DNA of 8,320 bases from CAWHNT01 sp963830775 (GTDB taxonomy: Bacteria; Pseudomonadota; Alphaproteobacteria; Geminicoccales; Geminicoccaceae): positions 1 through 8,320 of the forward strand of contig CAWHNT010000054.1 of assembly GCA_963830775.1 (NCBI GenBank), given 5' to 3'. Below the pieces are notes generated by a model. The model made no database searches. It was not told the DNA's origin and was given only the letters and a program-made list of their open reading frames with translations. Of this stretch, positions 6,223 to 8,320 are shown one piece after another (position 1 is the stretch's first letter; every line of letters starts with the position of its first letter). Both the position numbers and the translations under genes were made by a program.

Positions 6223-6896
6223 GGCTCGAGTTCTGCGGCCAGGCGCTGGAGCTCGATCCGGCGGGCCTGCTGCACTGGCCGGAGCGGGGCCTCGTGGTGG
6301 TGGCGGACCTGCACCTGGAGAAGGGCAGCGCCTTCGCCCGCCGCGGGCTGATGCTGCCGCCCTACGACACTCATGCGACGCTGCTGCGGCTGGAGGCGGT
6401 GCTGGCGCGGCTGCGGCCGCGGACGGTGGTGAGCCTGGGCGACAGCTTCCACGACCGGCGGGGGGCGGAGCTGCTGGAGCCGGAGCTGGCCCGGCAGGTG
6501 CGGCGGCTGACCGGGAGCGTCGAGTGGGTGTGGGTCAGGGGCAACCATGACCCGGACCCGCCGGCCGGCCTGGGCGGCAGGGCCGTGGCCGAGCTGAGCG
6601 TGGCCGGTCTCTTGTTCCGGCATGCGCCGTGCGGCGAGGCGGGCGAGGTGGCGGGCCACCTGCATCCGAAGGCGCGGCTGGTCGGCACCAGGCTGCGGCT
6701 GTCGCGGCCGTGCTATGTCAGCGACGGGATGCGGCTCGTGCTGCCGGCGTTCGGCAGCTACACGGGCGGGCTCGACGTGATGCACCCGGCCATCGCCGGG
6801 CTGTTTCCCGGCGGGTTCGCCGCCATGCTGCTGGGGGCCGAGCGGGTGTTCCGAGTGCCGCATGACCGGCTCGAAGCCTGGCAGGGCGTTGGTTGA
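6219..6896 (+). CDS. pdeM: Ligase-associated DNA damage response endonuclease PdeM
   Basis: Calcineurin-like metallophosphoesterase of 225 residues, the usual size for PdeM, expected to act in the cytoplasm on nucleic acid ends during repair with the helicase. The metal-binding blocks appear in order: Asp30-Leu-His32 in VVADLHLEKG, Gly74-Asp75 in SLGDSFHDRR, Gly108-Asn109-His110-Asp111 in VRGNHDPD, His135 in FRHAP, and His147-Leu-His149-Pro in AGHLHPKA. The DLHLEKG block followed by RRGLMLPPYDT is characteristic of this group. The start is a GTG whose last bases form the helicase TGA (GTGA), a sign of translational coupling and of a shared transcript. All catalytic residues are present, so this gene looks functional even though the helicase frame is broken. 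The nuclease activity is inferred from the family name. Confidence 0.93.
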   Translation: MRLEFCGQALELDPAGLLHWPERGLVVVADLHLEKGSAFARRGLMLPPYDTHATLLRLEAVLARLRPRTVVSLGDSFHDRRGAELLEPELARQVRRLTGSVEWVWVRGNHDPDPPAGLGGRAVAELSVAGLLFRHAPCGEAGEVAGHLHPKARLVGTRLRLSRPCYVSDGMRLVLPAFGSYTGGLDVMHPAIAGLFPGGFAAMLLGAERVFRVPHDRLEAWQGVG

Positions 6897-6945
6897 AGGC
6901 GGACCTGGGCGCGCGCATATCTCGGGCGAGCCCAGAGGAGTGCTG

Positions 6946-7401
6946 ATGGAGCAGGCAGCGAGCGTCCAGGCGGCCGCCGACCGGCTGCGCGAGGATTTCG
7001 GGTTCCTCGACGACTGGCGCGACAAGGTCGAGCACATCATCGACCTCGGCAAGCGGCTGCCGGGCCTGCCGGACGAGCTCAAGACCGAGGGCAACAAGGT
7101 GCGTGGCTGCCAGAGCCAGGTGTGGCTGGTGGCCGAGATGGAGCCCGGGTCGGGCCGGCTGCGCCTGCGGGCGGACAGCGACGCCATCCTGGTGCGCGGG
7201 CTGATCGCCCTCCTGCTGGCCCTCTATGACGGTCGCCGGCCAGCCGAGATCCTGGAGAACCCACCCGACGTGCTGGAGGAGATCGGGCTCCAGCGCTTCC
7301 TCACCCCCGGCCGCGCCAACGGGCTCTACGCCATGGTCGGCCGCATCCGCGCCATGGCCGAGGCCTACGCGGCACGTCGCCCGGCGGCGACAGTAGGCTG
7401 A
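6946..7401 (+). CDS. sufE: Cysteine desulfurase sulfur acceptor SufE
   Basis: Cytosolic SufE-family protein of 151 residues, slightly longer than E. coli SufE. It accepts persulfide sulfur from the cysteine desulfurase SufS and passes it to the SufBCD scaffold for Fe-S cluster assembly. The N-terminal half has DRLREDFGFLDDWRDKVEHI followed by GKRLPGLPDELK. The active cysteine is Cys55 in NKVRGCQSQVWL, the hallmark motif. The helical second half includes ADSDAILVRGLIALLLAL and LEEIGLQRFLTPGRANGLY, both conserved. I chose the ATG at 6946 because AGAGGAG (6934-6940) lies 5 nt before it; the frame is open back to 6862, but that extension overlaps PdeM and looks unconserved. It lies 49 nt after PdeM, probably read on the same transcript, with no other suf gene in the window. 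Confidence 0.95.
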   Translation: MEQAASVQAAADRLREDFGFLDDWRDKVEHIIDLGKRLPGLPDELKTEGNKVRGCQSQVWLVAEMEPGSGRLRLRADSDAILVRGLIALLLALYDGRRPAEILENPPDVLEEIGLQRFLTPGRANGLYAMVGRIRAMAEAYAARRPAATVG

Positions 7402-7402
7402 G

Positions 7403-7416
7403 CGGCTGGGCAGCCG
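7403..7416 (+). terminator. Small GC hairpin after sufE, weak terminator candidate
   Basis: CGGCTG-GG-CAGCCG starts 2 nt after the sufE stop. In practice it would fold as a 5-bp stem with a 4-nt loop. No T-run follows, so termination is uncertain. The 100-nt gap to the next gene holds no convincing promoter; TTGCCT at 7441-7446 lacks a good partner. Confidence 0.25.
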
Positions 7417-7501
7417 GCGTGATCGCAGCGGCGTTGTGGCTTGCCTTGCCGGGACCGGTGTGGAATAGCGCCTCGATGCCGACAGTAAGTGGAAATCCCG
7501 C

Positions 7502-8319
7502 ATGCTCGGTTCGCGCGTGAGCGCAGGCCGGCCCGGCCCGCTGCGCGACCTTGGACGCCGCCTCCTGCAATCCGCCTGGGCGTTCTACTTTGCGCATCGG
7601 CCGCTCATCGTGGCCGGCATGGCGCTCTACTTGGCGGGCATCCATGTCGTGGCCCTGGGTCTTTTCTGGCAGTCGCAATGGCCGGGCCTGATCGTGTGGA
7701 AGCTGGGCATGGGCTCGCGCTGGGTCGAGCTCGACCGCTTCTTCAAGGCTCGGCGGAACCAGACCGAGCGGCGGGCCAACGCGGTCGAGCCCGGTGCCGT
7801 GCTCTTCATCGGCGACAGCCAGCTTGCCGCGCTGGACACCAGCGCGCTGACCGACCGTGCCGTACAGTTGGCGATCCCGGGCGACACGTCCCGGCGGGTC
7901 GCCACGCGGCTTCGCGACTATTGGCAGATGGACCAAGCCAAGCTGATCTTCCTCCATGTCGGCACCAACGACCTGTTCTTCCGCACGCCGGCGGAAATGG
8001 AAAAGCCCTTCGCCCGCATCTTCCGCACGTTGCCGCAGAACGTGCCGGTGATGCTCAACGCCATCCTGCCGATCGATGAGCGTCTCTTCGACGCCTACAC
8101 CAACGCCGACATTGCGGCCGCCAACGCGGTGATGGCGCGCATGTGCGCGGCGCACCCGAACTGCACCTGGGTCGATACGAGCGACAAGTTGAAGGACGCG
8201 ACCGGGAATCTCGACCCGCGCTATCACGAGCGTCACGAGGGCCTGCATCGAGCATCGAGGGCAACCGGGTCTGGCGAGCGAGCCTGGAGCCCATCCTGGC
8301 GCCGTGGCGGTCGTTCTGA
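7502..8319 (+). CDS. Membrane-anchored SGNH/GDSL-type hydrolase, 3' frameshift
   Basis: A probable extracytoplasmic SGNH-fold esterase or acyltransferase-like protein of about 272 residues. A short basic N-terminus is followed by one membrane segment at about 34-56 (PLIVAGMALYLAGIHVVALGLFW), then the SGNH domain. Block I is VLFIGDSQLAAL with Ser106, block II is AIPGDTSRR with Gly127, block III is LHVGTNDLFF with Asn156, and block V is EGLH with His249. The usual Asp three residues before the His is Glu246. After codon 249 the frame must change: SIEGNRVWRASLEPILAPW with a TGA at 8317-8319 lies in the frame starting at 8251, as expected for the family C-terminus (HPSIEG if one C is restored near 8249). 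Read as given, the original frame runs off the window end. The ATG at 7502 has only a weak upstream site, but a stop at 7466-7468 leaves no earlier start. The substrate is unknown; alginate or polysaccharide O-acetylation proteins have similar domains. Confidence 0.8.
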   Translation, partial: MLGSRVSAGRPGPLRDLGRRLLQSAWAFYFAHRPLIVAGMALYLAGIHVVALGLFWQSQWPGLIVWKLGMGSRWVELDRFFKARRNQTERRANAVEPGAVLFIGDSQLAALDTSALTDRAVQLAIPGDTSRRVATRLRDYWQMDQAKLIFLHVGTNDLFFRTPAEMEKPFARIFRTLPQNVPVMLNAILPIDERLFDAYTNADIAAANAVMARMCAAHPNCTWVDTSDKLKDATGNLDPRYHERHEGLHRASRATGSGERAWSPSWRRGGRS

Positions 8320-8320
8320 A

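Noticed and set aside
6905..6935. Hairpin CTGGGC/GCCCAG between pdeM and sufE as a terminator or attenuator
   Set aside because: A 6-bp stem with a long 19-nt loop and no T-run is easily expected by chance at this GC content, and the two genes are probably co-transcribed.
5934..7187. A 417-residue minus-strand frame over PdeM and SufE
   Set aside because: It is antisense to two well-recognised genes and has low-complexity composition with no motif.

Overview
The window is GC-rich and gene-dense, with strong third-position G/C bias. That bias produces many long spurious antisense frames. The gene families (ligase-associated Lhr-like helicase with PdeM, SufE, BdcA/BdcR-like pair, Gdx-type SMR exporter, Excalibur and EAL-like membrane proteins) suggest a chromosomal segment of a high-GC proteobacterium, most likely an alphaproteobacterium. 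The genus cannot be read from the sequence. There are no tRNA or rRNA genes, CRISPR arrays, insertion sequences or phage genes.

Layout. (1) 1-1782: a TetR-family repressor (minus) faces an SDR oxidoreductase (plus) that is coupled to a small multidrug resistance protein of the guanidinium-exporter type. The 100-bp divergent gap carries a near-perfect operator palindrome, and a 13-bp inverted repeat sits exactly 8 nt from both start codons. (2) 1852-2210: a MmcQ/YjbR-family gene split over three frames by two +1 shifts. It converges, through a GC-rich hairpin, on a minus-strand Excalibur-domain membrane protein (2228-2665) whose ribosome binding site lies in a small hairpin. (3) 2748-3635 (minus): a membrane-anchored protein that resembles a degenerate EAL domain. 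(4) 3699-6896: a ligase-associated DEXH helicase, frameshifted near 4477, followed with a GTGA overlap by the PdeM metallophosphoesterase. These are two of the four usual members of the bacterial ligase-associated DNA-damage-response module; the ligase and the MBL-fold exonuclease are not in the window. (5) 6946-7401: SufE, the sulfur acceptor of Fe-S assembly. (6) 7502-8319: a membrane-anchored SGNH/GDSL-type hydrolase whose last 22 codons are in a different frame.

Four single-step frame changes fall in three genes, while the other genes are intact. This looks more like indel errors in the sequence than like four independent gene deaths, although genuine decay cannot be excluded without reads. 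The observations most worth following are the catalytically degenerate EAL-like protein, the partial LADD module with a possible split helicase, and the mirrored operator-RBS arrangement of the TetR/SDR pair. I found no clearly new multi-gene system.
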